Position numbers and translations under genes: made by a program | Assembly: GCA_019916065.1 (NCBI GenBank) | Contig: CM034243.1 | Span: 26,562,147 to 26,626,146 of the forward strand | Length of the DNA stretch: 64,000 nt | Reading direction: 5' to 3' | DNA from: Vitellaria paradoxa | Lineage: Eukaryota; Streptophyta; Magnoliopsida; Ericales; Sapotaceae | Notes under the pieces: model-generated | Seen by the model: the letters and a program-made list of their open reading frames with translations, nothing else | Database searches by the model: none | What the model was told of the DNA's origin: nothing | In this document: positions 48,295 through 59,933 of the stretch, piece after piece | Numbering within the stretch: the first letter of the stretch is position 1 | Layout: each line of letters starts with the position of its first letter

Positions 48295-48875
48295 AGGCAA
48301 GGTGGCAGCCACATGGTGGCCTCTTATTCGGCCAAAGATGAAGACTCAAGTCTACCATGTCAAGAGTCAAGCCCATTTCAGTCTTTTATTTTGTTTTGTA
48401 TTTAAGACCTTATTTAATGCATGTTTTAATTGATTTGGAGTTAATGAACTGATGCAATGAATGAATGCCCTAATAGCTAGCCAATGAGGGCCTTTTGAGT
48501 TAATGCCATTTAAGCTTGTCTTTTGGCCTTCCCTATTCTTGGAGGGATGTTCCAAGATTGAAATATTAGTATTATAAGTAAGGTGGCCGGCCACCAAGGT
48601 GAATAGCATGTAATTTTCAGATTTGAAAATCAATTTGAGAGATTTTTCTTCCTTGCTTCTTGAAAGAACTTGGACTTAGTCATTTTAGCCAATTGACTAT
48701 TTTATCTTTGATAATCAAGTTACCTTAGAACTTGTTTCTATTGTGAGTTGGTTCCTTGGCTTGTCCCATCCTTCAAAACCGAATCATTGCCTCTCCACGG
48801 GTTGGGGTTGTGTTGATTCTTTGAAGTGGGAAACCTTGTTGGATTAAATATCAAGATCCTTTCACTTTCTCATCA
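48114..48875 (+). repeat. 3' LTR of the CRM-like element
   Basis: 762 bp, no difference from the 5' LTR found by eye. Contains the stop codon of gag-pol at 48292-48294. Confidence 0.93.
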
Positions 48876-49784
48876 AAAGTGGTATTGAAGTTGGCATCAA
48901 ATTCTCATTAGTATTGCTGGTGTTGTTGGAATTCTTCTATTTGTATTCAAAATTTCTCCTTGAAATGCAGGTGGGGAACTCAAAAAATTAGTAGAAGAGG
49001 GTAAAATAAAGTACATTGACTTATCTGAAGCAAGTCCAAGTACAATAGTGAGAGCACATGCGGTTCATCCTGTTACTGCTGTACAGATGGAGTATTCACT
49101 TCTAACTCGTGATATTGAGGAAGATATAATCTCAGTTTGCAGGTTTATTCTCATTCCATTAAAAATCATGCAACTAGTCTTAACTTTATTTAACATTTTT
49201 TTTCAAGAACTTTGAGATATCTATACAAATTTTGCATTTTATCTTAATAACAAATTTACTTGTAAGAAATAAAAGAAAAGGTTATATAGGGAAGATTGTT
49301 TTCACTCTGTTCGAACCTCAGTGATTTCGAAGTATATGTGAATTCTCCTTTTATCTTATGTTTCATAAACTATCCTATGATTGCCAGGGAACATGGAATC
49401 GGTATGGTTCCTTATGCTCCTACAGGTCATGGGCTTTATGGTGGCAAGGCAGTTGTGAAAAAAGTACCTGAAAATAGCTTCTTGGTATAGAAGTTAGAGA
49501 TTTAACTTTTTTCTTAAATTAATTTTATGGTTTGAAGCATCCTTGTGATCTTTATTTCAAGTTTTACTCTTTGTACTTATGTCAAGTACTAAATGAAAAG
49601 AATTATGATTAACCTTTTCTTTCTATCAGTGAACACATCCTAGGTTTTTCAGGGCAGAATTTAGAGCAGAACAAGATCTTTTATACTCGAATTAAAGCAT
49701 TAGCTAAAAAGAAAGGATGCGCTCCTCTTCAACTCGCACTTGCTTGGGTTCTTCATCAAGAGGATGACATTATACCTATTCCAG

Positions 49785-52700
49785 GTAAAGAACTCGTCCA
49801 AATTTTGCTTAATGTATAATAATGCATACTTCATAATCCACCAAACGTTGAGAACAAATGGACAGATAGAAACTTAATTTTGTTGTTATGAAAACACTGG
49901 GACTGAAATTTCCTTAGTGTTCTAAAGGAAGTTTCATTTTTCTTTTCAAGAAGTGCAAGAAACCAGATTCAGTACAGGGATGCAAATTTTTAGTAACTGC
50001 TTCCTCTGTATTGCACAATGTAAAGTCTGCTAATATTAGACCTCAGAGTTCCTACAGTTTTAATCCTTCAGATGTAACCTGTCATCAACGGTGCACCTTG
50101 CATCCAACTCTTGACCTTTATTAGCGTGACATTATTACTGTTCATCTGGTCATACAATTGTTCTGATCTTTCACGCTACGCCATCCCAACAGGAATACCA
50201 CTGAGAATTCGTGTTCATGTGAGCCTTCCTATATCTCAACCTTGATTAGCCAACAACTCCATGTGAATATATTGGCAAGTGCTAACTTATATGACATCTA
50301 ATTATTCCTATTCGTAGTAGTAGTCTTGAGGATTTTTTTGAAAAAAAGGCTTAATTTTCTAGCTATTGTTAACGTGTTTGTTATGGCTATAAATAAAACT
50401 ACATAATGATGTAAAAAGCAACCCAATGATAAGTATTTAGAGTCTGCATCGTACTTTTGTGGGTTCTAGGGCTATGCTTTATGAGAAGAGCTTCTAAAGC
50501 TACTTATTTGAAATTTAGAATTGCTTCACCAAGAAGATTTTTGGGCCTAATGTTCTTCCACTTTGGCCACCTACAGAACTAAGAAATGCAAGCACTTCAA
50601 AGAAGGTGCTTGTTCTTGTTGGATGTTAACACCCATCAAACACTCCATTTGACGCCCCAAACACTGTTCAAATGCATCTTGTTATTTTTATTTTATTTTA
50701 TCTTTATTTTTTGGACATAGGCAATGTGTGTCCATAGCTTAGACACATGACATAGATTCTTACTTTAAAGGGAAAGGGCAAACTACACTTAGCATCGTTG
50801 TACTTTACACCTAATGTCACTTTGGTTCCTATATTTTAAATTGTCCTACTTTGCCCCATTTACTTTTAAATCGTCTCAATATACCCTATTTTGTCAAATT
50901 TATTAACGAAAAGTCCATGTCCCTTGTGTGCGATGAACATGTGGTGTTCTTTGTCATATGTTTTGTTTAACAATTATTGGTAGAAGGGGCAAAGTGAGAT
51001 GATTTAAAAATACATGGGCTAAGTGAGATGGTTTAATGTACAGGTTCTTATGTAAAATTGGTGGTAAAGTATAAAAGTGCAAATTGCGAAGTATAATTTA
51101 CTTAAAGAAAAATAATTACACTTAGCATTTCTGTCTTTACCACCAATTTTGTTTCAAGACCTATACTTTATATCATTTTATTTTGCCTCTGTACATTTAA
51201 TCAATAAAAAAATGTCCATTCACAATTGCATTTTTCATTAGTACACAGGAAGGGATAATTGGAACGATTGAAATGTACAAGGAGCGAAGGATTGGCAATT
51301 TTAGACACAATTTGGACACGACGCGATGCAATGCAACACAGCATGACACAAACATTGTTAAGACAAACACGAAGTTACTGGGATAAAACATGAATACAAC
51401 ATGACATGAAGATCTTGACTCGAAATTGAAACGATTTGATCTAATTTTGAAAAAAAAATTAATTATTTAACATTTCCATTAAATTTTAAGATATTTGAGC
51501 ATAAACACATGTTGACACAAATTATAAATCTGAACTTGACCGAGTCCAACACAACTGTCACCCCAACAAAATAGATGATTTAAAGTACAAGTTCTAAAGT
51601 GAGATTAGTGTTTTAATACATGGGTGCCAAGTGTAATCTATCCTAAAACCTAATATCACACTAAAAGCAATCTAAATTTATACTTACAAATCGATCACCC
51701 TTTAGGCTCTATTTGTTTCATTAGAAAATATGGGAAAAACTACTTTTTTTTTTTTTTGAAAAATAGAATTTTCTTCGTTTACTTGAAAAATTTTAATTTT
51801 TAGGAAAAACAAAATCCATATTTTTCAGGAAAACATAGGAAAATTACTTCCCAAATCTTGTCTTGGAAGTTAGTTCATAAACATAAGAGTGAATATCTTT
51901 TTCGTACTTATCCAAATCATCTTGCAATTTCCTTAAGATGAATTTAAGTAAAATCCAATGTCCATCTTTTCTAAAGATGGTAAAAATTCTAGATATATTT
52001 TCAAGTTATTTATTTACCAAACCACTAAAGACAGTTGAGAAAAAGTTGTTTCCCCAAAAACATTTTCTTCTAGAAAGTTTCATGGGCATTTTATGTTACA
52101 CATAATCAAACATAGCATTCGATTTTTTTAATTTTAGAAATTTTTATAATTTTCAATTTGTTTGTGAATAAAATTTTCTAAGTAAAAATTAAGACTTTTT
52201 GTTGACATTTGTTTTTTCAACATGCATAATGGAGAAGTAATTTCATTCTATTTTTTTTATATAAGTAAAAGCATAAACAATGAAAATATCTTTTCTTTTG
52301 CATGAAATGGTAGTAAAGTTTTCTTTTTCAACAAAAACAAAATATGTTTTAGTTAATTTGTTATTTTTATTTCATTTATTGTTTAGATTAATTTCATTTA
52401 TAATTGTAAATATTTTGATCCATGTGGAGAGTTTAAGTGTTTTTATATTTTTTTATACTTTTGTATCACTTTTGAAAGCTTTGGAATGTTTCTATCCTAG
52501 TCAAAGTTACCTATCAAAATGAAATTTTGATCCACATTGAGATTTTTGTTATATCCTTCCCCCATACCCTTAAAAAAAAATGCAGAGTTCTGAACATTTG
52601 TCCACTAATCAGAATTTTTTTCTATAGTATATTTTTCCGAATGTTGAGATGGGTAATACCAACTTGCTAAAAGTACAAGCTATTATAGAAGATGTAGCTT

Positions 52701-54906
52701 AAGCGTGTGTATGTTCGTCATGCCCCTTGCTCTAGGTTTAGATCATTAGATTTGTTGAGGTAAAGGAAATGAAAGGGAAATAAAATTAGTTATACCAATT
52801 CATTTCCTAGTTGGATAATTAAGCAAATAAATGCATTGTTTCAATTGATTCCCATTCATTTTACTAAAATTCTCAGCCCAACCAAACAATGTCATTGAAT
52901 ATATATTTTTTGTTTATTTTTTTCGTTTCACTTCTTTGCCTTTACTTTTCCATTCCTACACCAAATCTATGTTCCAAATATGGTGTTACTTTTTGGCTGG
53001 ACTCTCCATGAATTGGCCAAATTTCGGACGTATTATAATCCTTAGGTATTTAGTGAGCTTCAAGCTTAAGACATGCTTGGCCAAATTTTCGAACATATTA
53101 TAAACCTTAGATATTGAGTGAGCTTCAAGCTTAAAACGTGCTCTCTGTGAGATCATAGCAGGTAAGTTTTAGCCATTAGAGAGGATATAACTTGATTATT
53201 TATCGATTAAACATAGAAGAAGATATGGTTTAGTTCCATTTAAGATTTGGGATGGCCCCATCTATTAATTGGAGGGAGACTACAACATCAACTAAATGAC
53301 AACAAAATGTATAGTCCACCATTTAATTCCCCCAAGCCTTTTACTTTCATTGCGGGAATTAGTTTTCCTTATCTTGGTCAATCATACCGAAGATGAACTT
53401 TCTCCCAGTTAAAATTGCATTTCTAACACTTCGCTACATATTTATTTCCTGTTTGTGTTTTGAGCAAGTGTTTCAATGTGTGTTTGAACAGCATACAATT
53501 TTGTAAATAGTCATTATGGGCTAAAATGACAAGAAGTTTGTGCAAGACTACTATGTTCGAAGTTGTGTAAAATAGACACAATTCAATTTTCAGTCCCTCA
53601 TTTGCATCTTCGTTCATACATGGCTACATCTGTATTCAAAGTTGTGTAGATTGAACAAACTACTGCAAACATGAATAATACGCCAAAAGACCCCGAAAGA
53701 CCTAGGTCTGCTCTCATGGAATTGAGTGACATCACCTATGTAGGAAGTCTAGTAATCTTTTGAGACCACATCATGCTACCAGGCTTTCCACAGTTTGTCA
53801 TACTCGTGGCTCTCAATTTAGGTAACTTTCACTTTGGCATCTTATAGTCCATTTTTAGGTTTGCTTAGCACAGTAATAGAAACAAAAACATTTTGGAAAT
53901 GTTTCAGAAATGTTTCGAGAGCGGCACAAAAATATTCAAGTTTCTAGAAATGTTAGAAGTATTTGTTGAACTACATCTAAATATACAAAAGCTTAATAAT
54001 AATATAATTAATCAACTTATTGTTTTCGTATTTTATGTTGTAAATATTACAAATACATTTCAACTGTTACAAAAATTAAGATAAAATAAAGTTAGTATAT
54101 TAATGTCAATTGTATAGATCACGCCAAATACTTTAACGGTCTCTTAATGTAGTTGGATAAAAGGAGTATAGAACTTGATATAAAATCTTTTATAAATTTA
54201 TTAAGGATTCATTTTGTTGATACGAGTAAGTTTTTGTGTATGCATTTTCTTTATGCATGTCTTTTCTCTCTTCTCTTATTAATAAATTCTTTACTTATTA
54301 AAAAAAATGAAAGCTTTAAATGAAGAATTGTAACATATTAGACTGTATTTTCGTGTTATAGGCATTGGATAAGATCTTACGATTTTACGATTCAATTTTT
54401 TGGACTCTCGATTTTAACAACCTCGGAATGGAAACTTTTTTGACCGTTTTGTAGTTAAGAAATGATATTTTGATCCTTCCCATTAAGGTAGGTCTTCCGA
54501 TGATAGCTTGTATCAATGCAGTTTCCGTAACTTCCTTTCATTCTTTTCCTCACTATGTAAGTTGACTAAAAAATTAATTTTTTAAACCTTTTCTTTTCCT
54601 TTTACTTTCTCCCGTTCCTCCCCCCCCCTCTCCTCAAATAATATAGAACAATATTTTTTCATGTAGAGCACAGCCAGACTCTGTTTTCATTCATTTGAAT
54701 TATTACTTAAAAAGTATTTACCAGTCTTCGAGTTGGAAATATTTTGACGAGATCAATACTAACTTTCCAAACTCGCTGTTATCTTAAATATTTGTAATTC
54801 ATCTCATGCGGTTGGTTTGTCTTGAATGGATAAATTTGTTTTGTTAATTTTATTTATTTATTAATTTATTTATTTTTTCCTGCTGCTTTTGTACATTATT
54901 TTGCAG
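49785..54906 (+). other. Reductase intron 6 (5.1 kb)
   Basis: AT-rich. Holds the long-TIR elements at 50770-51650 and a tandem pair of about 70 bp (about 53015-53147, GGCCAAATTT...GTGAGCTTCAAGCTTAA). No other gene or element recognised. Confidence 0.6.
50770..51650. mobile_element. Two adjacent or nested long-TIR (MULE-like) elements
   Basis: The left arm GGCAAACTACACTTAGCATC plus about 110 bases pairs with the inverted arm ending at about 51110. A second arm starts there (AATAATTACACTTAGCATTT) and pairs with the inverted end at about 51640 (GATTACACTTGGCACCCATG). All arms share phrases such as TACTTTA and CTCACTTTGCCCC. No coding sequence. Exact ends and target duplications are unclear. Confidence 0.55.
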
Positions 54907-55168
54907 GAACAACAAGATAAAGAATCTTGAGGAGAACACTGGGGCCTTAACTGTGAAGCTCAACAAAGATGATCTAAAAGAGATTTCTGATTCAGTGCCT
55001 GTGAATGCGGTGGCAGGGCCTAGAGTAGGTGAAACTCTTTATCGCACCTCGTACAAGTTTGCTGACAACTCCACTGCCAAAAGAATCAAAGTGATCGGCT
55101 TATATAGTCAAAATTTGGATACTTCCTATTATTATTGGACTGTAATGTTAATCTGCTCTACCATATAA

Positions 55169-56771
55169 TTGTAACGCAAAGTTGAAGGAGATGTGAAGAC
55201 CTATGTTTAACATCCTAGAAGTAGTCATAAGGTGGTGAAGAAAAAAAAAAAAAATTGTCTTTCCATAATTCGTTCAAATGGCATTGCATTGTTCAAAGGC
55301 ACAGTCGCCGAAGATGATGATTTTGGATGATTATTGCTTAGTCTTTGTGAAGCGATTAATCCAAATTATTTTAGGAATTAGTTAAAGTGTTTTAGATTGA
55401 TTATTGGTTCATTATTTTGGTGTTGAAACCTTATTTGGTTTAGGATTGATTACTTATTATAAGTAGGAATTTTTAATATTAGATTTTGTTAATTTGATTA
55501 ATATATTCAATTGTTATGGATTCAAAAATGTATAATTGTTATGGATTCAAGAGCGTATATTTATCATATTCGTGGAATGGTATCATACTAGATGCCTTAT
55601 TGTTGCGTCAAGTGGTATTTGGGTATAATTTTTTACTTGATTTTCTAATTTTCCATGAGATTTTTCCTTGTGCTCATGTATAGATGGCTAATCCGAAACA
55701 ACAATATAAAGTAACTGTAGTTTCAAAAATCTTTGGACTTTGCACCAAATGTTGGAGTAGAGGCAAGATCGATCGGAACAATGAATGGATGACCAATGGA
55801 AAAAGTGGGGAGAAGTTTATTGTCGCCCTAGCCATCAACAATTGGGCTATCCAAAAGTAGCAACAGTTGCTATAAACAACCGCGGTGGCCAAGCTTATAG
55901 TAATAGAATGATTGCCTGAACAAGCTTGTTGTTACATGAGATTAGAGGATGTAATAATTATCCAAAAATTCATAAAATTCATCTAATTAAATTTAAATTT
56001 AAGGGGTTTGAATCAAATTAAATTATTAATGGATAAAATTGGGTGGACAAGACAATACTTTACTTGATTACGAGTTAGAATAAGTTAATGATATAATTAA
56101 CTAAACACTCAGTTATTATTCATTTTATTAGTTAAGTAAACACTCCAATTTGTATATGAAAATTGTTCATATACAAACAAACATCAACAACAATGAAATA
56201 TATATAGGAAACCACTAACCATATAAATACTTATAGACATACAATACTAAGTATTTAATTGTTATTTTATTTTTTCAAAAATTACAATTGTTTGATATTT
56301 AAATTGTATTATATTAATTGACAAAAATATATTAATAAATAAAAATATTTCATTATATTATATGTTTACAACAAAGTAAAAGAAAAAACAAAAGCAATAA
56401 CATATCAGTGGAAAAATAACAAAAGTTTCATTTCTTTTCTTTTTTTTTTAAAGCAAAAGTCAAGTTTATCACGTCTTGAATTTCTCACAAATTCGAGTGT
56501 GTGAATGAACAACCACAAGGAACAAAATTTGTCTTTAACCGTGCGGACTTACAGTCAACCTATCATTGACTTTTCTTTTTTTTTTTAGCGTGTAATATGC
56601 ATTCGGTGCATATATATATATATATAACCCACTTGTGTGACTGACTCCCTAAAAAAAAAAAAAAAGAAAAAAGGTAGAACTCATAAGAAAAAGATTTCTA
56701 ACCACATGTTTCCTAATCTATCGCCACATATACAACATCTAACATGTTGTTATTATTATTATTTAATAGGT
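55169..56771. other. Intergenic between reductase and TNL copy 2
   Basis: No gene recognised. Simple-sequence tracts: A-run at 55239-55253, (TA)n at 56612-56626, A-run at 56650-56664. A 72-codon frame on the - strand (55674-55892) lacks features. Confidence 0.55.
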
Positions 56772-59199
56772 AGTCATTGCCAAAGAGAAGACACGTTCTT
56801 TTTGCATACAAAGAAACTTTACTAGATCAAATTGCTAAAGCCTCACAGGCTCTCAAGTATCAAGAACACACACATGTTGGTTCGAGATCAAGTTTTATAC
56901 CCTCGAATTGATGTCAAGAAGAGAAGAATTATAGGATTAACTCTTTGATTGGAATATATCAGAGATTGTAATCCATTTTTTTTAATTTTCTACAAATCAA
57001 TGAAAGTTTGATTTGTTATTACAATTTCTTGCTTATTTTTAAACACGAAATTTATGTATACACCTGCATCTCTAACCGAGATACTCCGGCACCCCATAAT
57101 CGGGATGCCTCACACCCCTCACTTGGTGTGCCCTCCAACATTCTTGAGCACTCTTTTTTCCAGAGGAAATCATCACTGATTCGAGAGTCAAAGGGAAGCT
57201 TGCTTCGGCTAGCCATTGTTATCATTATTACTAATCAAGACTTCTCTTTACTCCAAACTTTTATGTGAACACATCTAGCAATTAGAATTTGATCCTATGT
57301 TCTTTGATCGTAGGGGGTATGCTACGGACTATGATAGCCACTGGAGTTGGACGAAGGTGGGTAATTGAAACATTTTAGGAAATTCCAATGTCTTGGTTTG
57401 AAAATTTTAAAATGAGAGGATGGTTGTCAGTTGCCAATTTTGAAGGCAACTGTGTAGCTGAACAAGTGCATGAACTTTTTTTTTTTGGGGGGGGGGAACA
57501 TTTGTAGAAACTCCACCGAAACACCAGCATTGGTCATAAGCATATTATTAGTTGGGTACATGGTGTGAGGATCAGTATTATTCCTACAGATTTTGCTTCT
57601 CTTTTCACTTGCCTAGAATCCTCCAACCCAAATTTTTAGTACCCAAATGTTGGTACAATACCATTAGAAGAAGTTGCAACTGTAATCCTCTTACCTGAAC
57701 ACCAATAGCTTGATGTGGAAGTTCCCAGTTCATCACTTCAGGATAAGTATTGGGTTCTGTATTTTTTTCATGCACTAATCTTTTGCACACTCACAAGTTA
57801 GTCCCATTAGAGCTACCTTGTTACTTTGGCACCAAAATACGCCTAGGTGATAAGCTACCCAAATCTAAGTAAAATATACTTGTGGTTCTTAGAGTTCCTT
57901 ATCTTCTCAAAGTGAATTATTTTAAGCAGATGCAAAGAAAAATGACAAGGTGTTTCATTTAATACTTCAAATTATTTAGTATAATTGTGGATATTATACT
58001 TTATAGAGGGTAATTTTGTAAATTTTCATTTAAAACTCATTATCTCCTAGGAGAACAAGACATTTCTATGATTTTTGAGAGGAATAAAGAGTGAAATGGA
58101 TATGGTATTCTATCTTTCAAAGGTGCAACCAAACAAAGGAATGGAATGCTCATTCACATTCCACCTTTATTCTACCCGTCCAAATGTACCTTATGTATCT
58201 TCCTATTCATTTTTGCATCCTTATTGTATGCATAATCCCAATACGCACCCACATCCCCTAACTAATAACAAACAAATGCTTAAGAGTACTTTTAGAGCAC
58301 TTGATAAGTAACATAAAAGTATTTTGAAATGGTAAGAAATTGTTTTAATACTTGTAATTTCTTTCTAAAAATGGATGAGTGACCATTTAAAACACTCGTC
58401 ATTCCCTTTTAAGGCTCCATTTAGAGTGACAATATATTCTGAAAAATGGTAAAAACACTAAAAATCTCTAAAAGTAATTCATTTTTTATCTCACTGCACG
58501 AATTACGAACTCACAACTTATTTCACTTTATCTCATTTTATCTCACTTTTGTCACTTCAAATGCCCTCTAAATTTTTAACTAATACCTTTAAAGTAATGG
58601 TTAGTAAAACTCAAAATAATACAATGTTGTAAAAAAAAAAAAAAAAGAAGCAAGTTGATTGATAAAAGATTAAAAAATGACTTGGATTCGATGGAGGCGG
58701 ACTGTAGTATGAAAGAACATGATGGGAAAGGTTGCAAAAATAAGTGGAAGCAGTATTTGAAGGGAATCAGTACCCCAACGAAACTACCTTAATTTCTTAG
58801 GAATTCTTTACGACCAATCTTGTATATTTTTTATTCTTCAACAAACAATTCGGATGCCATGCTCAATTAATGTATATTTCAAGGCACACAAATAAGAAGC
58901 AACAAAATTGACACAAAAAATCTAATCAGTGCCTAAGTAAATAAATTGGGAAATAAAAATTTAAAAATAATCCAAATTGATTGTAATGGCAAGCATTCGA
59001 AACACTCGTTGATTTAGAAACATAGCTATAGATTCGAATTACTTATTACTTTTTCAATGGCATTTCAAGGCACTGACTTCAATTTAAAGCCTCCATTCAG
59101 TAATGAATTGGGAAATTTGGAATTCTAATGGACTCCTTAATTTTTCTAATTAATCAACCAAATTAAGGATGTATAAGATAAACAACTATAGGGTGACCC
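56772..59199. repeat. Paralogue of 20104-22251 (TNL 3' flank and LTR end)
   Basis: Starts at GTCATTGCCAAAGAGAAGA, inside the candidate LTR of copy 1, and continues to the TNL last exon. Identity is roughly 90% by eye with indels. It carries an extra block of about 125 bases near 57175-57300 and the MITE at 58413-58568, both absent from copy 1. Confidence 0.8.
58413..58568. mobile_element. Tourist-like MITE with TAA duplication and a paralogous empty site
   Basis: 156 bp with imperfect ends GGCTCCATTTAGAGTGACAA and, inverted, GAGGGCATTTGAAGTGACAA. TAA flanks both sides (58410-58412, 58569-58571). The paralogous site near 21615-21630 reads CCCCTTTTAAAATTTTAACT without the insert, so the element arrived after the duplication. 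Relatives lie at 18094, about 18400 and 30569. Confidence 0.85.
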
Positions 59200-59805
59200 T
59201 CAAACAGAAGGCCAAGGAACATCAGCTATTACTCTCCGTGCGGAGGAAAGTCGTCTGAAATCACCTTCAGGACAAGGCCTGCAATCTTCACGATGAAGAC
59301 CGAGAATATACATACCCCCAACACTACCGGGAATCGCTTTGCCATAGATACGGCTCTCTTGGGCTATTTCTTCATCAGTACTTGTTGATTGGCTAGTCGT
59401 CTTTTCTTTTTCAATCACAAGGCGGACACCAACCTCTTTCACTTCGAAATGTTCCGTACCAGCCACCGAAATGTTCAATTTGTCGCCAACTCCCAACTGC
59501 CCTTCAAACCGCCAATGACTTAGCCACAACATCGTGTCCTCCTTATCTGCTGGAATGCCAAATACATATGGGCAATAGCTCCACAACACACTCGTGGTCG
59601 TGTTACTAACGATAATATGTAAGAAGCTGTCAAAGTTACGATCAAGAAGCCCATACACAGAACACACACTCAAGGCATGGATTCTGAAATTAGGATGTGA
59701 GGGAACAGTAAAAGATATTGAAGATCCTGTGTTCTTAATATTGAACCAGTCTGGAACCTTGCTTCCCGGAACATAAGCATTAAACACATTACGTTCGTGG
59801 CATCC
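59200..59805 (-). pseudogene. TNL copy 2, last exon (C-JID domain)
   Basis: 202 codons including the stop, from the acceptor TTGCAG|GGATGCCACG. It parallels exon 5 of the first TNL, with about 84% identity until residue 170; the copy lacks a short PPQPTRTVVYYF-type stretch and its last 30 residues diverge before both end PWPSV. The exon itself is open, so the parent gene could be functional; its middle is hidden by the gap and its exon 1, as assembled, is frameshifted. Confidence 0.8.
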
Positions 59806-59833
59806 CTGCAAGCAGAAAGCATCATTTACTGTT

Positions 59834-59933
59834 NNNNNNNNNNNNNNNNNNNNNNNNNNNNNNNNNNNNNNNNNNNNNNNNNNNNNNNNNNNNNNNNNNN
59901 NNNNNNNNNNNNNNNNNNNNNNNNNNNNNNNNN
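59834..59933. other. Assembly gap of 100 N
   Basis: A round 100-N run, the usual placeholder for unknown size. In copy 1 the matching interval (about 22914-25751) is 2.8 kb and holds exons 2-4. Confidence 0.98.

Larger units (their letters stand above)
41646..48875 (+). mobile_element. Young, apparently intact CRM-like Ty3/gypsy element
   Basis: Two 762-bp LTRs (41646-42407, 48114-48875) look identical, flanked by the 5-bp duplication AAAGT (41641-41645, 48876-48880). PBS, a single open gag-pol frame and a polypurine tract are all present. It sits in intron 3 of the reductase, same strand; removing element and one AAAGT leaves an intron of about 160 bp. Gag and integrase phrases, absence of a recognisable chromodomain and a frame that runs into the 3' LTR resemble the CRM clade of plant chromoviruses, many of which prefer centromeric chromatin. 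Clade assignment is from memory of motifs. Confidence 0.93.
32202..55168 (+). pseudogene. Aldo-keto reductase (auxin-induced/perakine reductase-like), broken
   Basis: Seven exons: 32202-32237, 33880-34053, 41298-41571, 48971-49142, 49388-49484, 49630-49784, 54907-55168. Family: cytosolic NADPH-dependent carbonyl reductases of the perakine reductase type, (beta/alpha)8 barrels of about 340 residues. Seen: MPRIKLGTQGLE in exon 1; LGYGYMGLSG and the catalytic Asp and Tyr in FFDSTSDAYG in exon 2; the lysine segment LATKFG and YIDLHYVHR (catalytic His) in exon 3; [15 protein letters not shown] and LSEASPST in exon 4; REHGIGMVPYAP in exon 5; CAPLQLALAWVLHQEDD in exon 6. Exons 1-5 are open and in phase. 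Exon 6 opens with TGA after the acceptor at 49628-49629 and has a TTTTT run one base too long (about 49644); exon 7 looks one base short near 54913. Exon 3 holds an 18-codon duplication. A short upstream frame (ATGGGGCGGTGTTGA) overlaps the start region. Confidence 0.82.

Noticed and set aside
32202..55168. Intact aldo-keto reductase gene
   Set aside because: No choice of exon 6 acceptor I tried keeps the frame open: one gives an immediate TGA, the next gives GGCAGAATTTAG.
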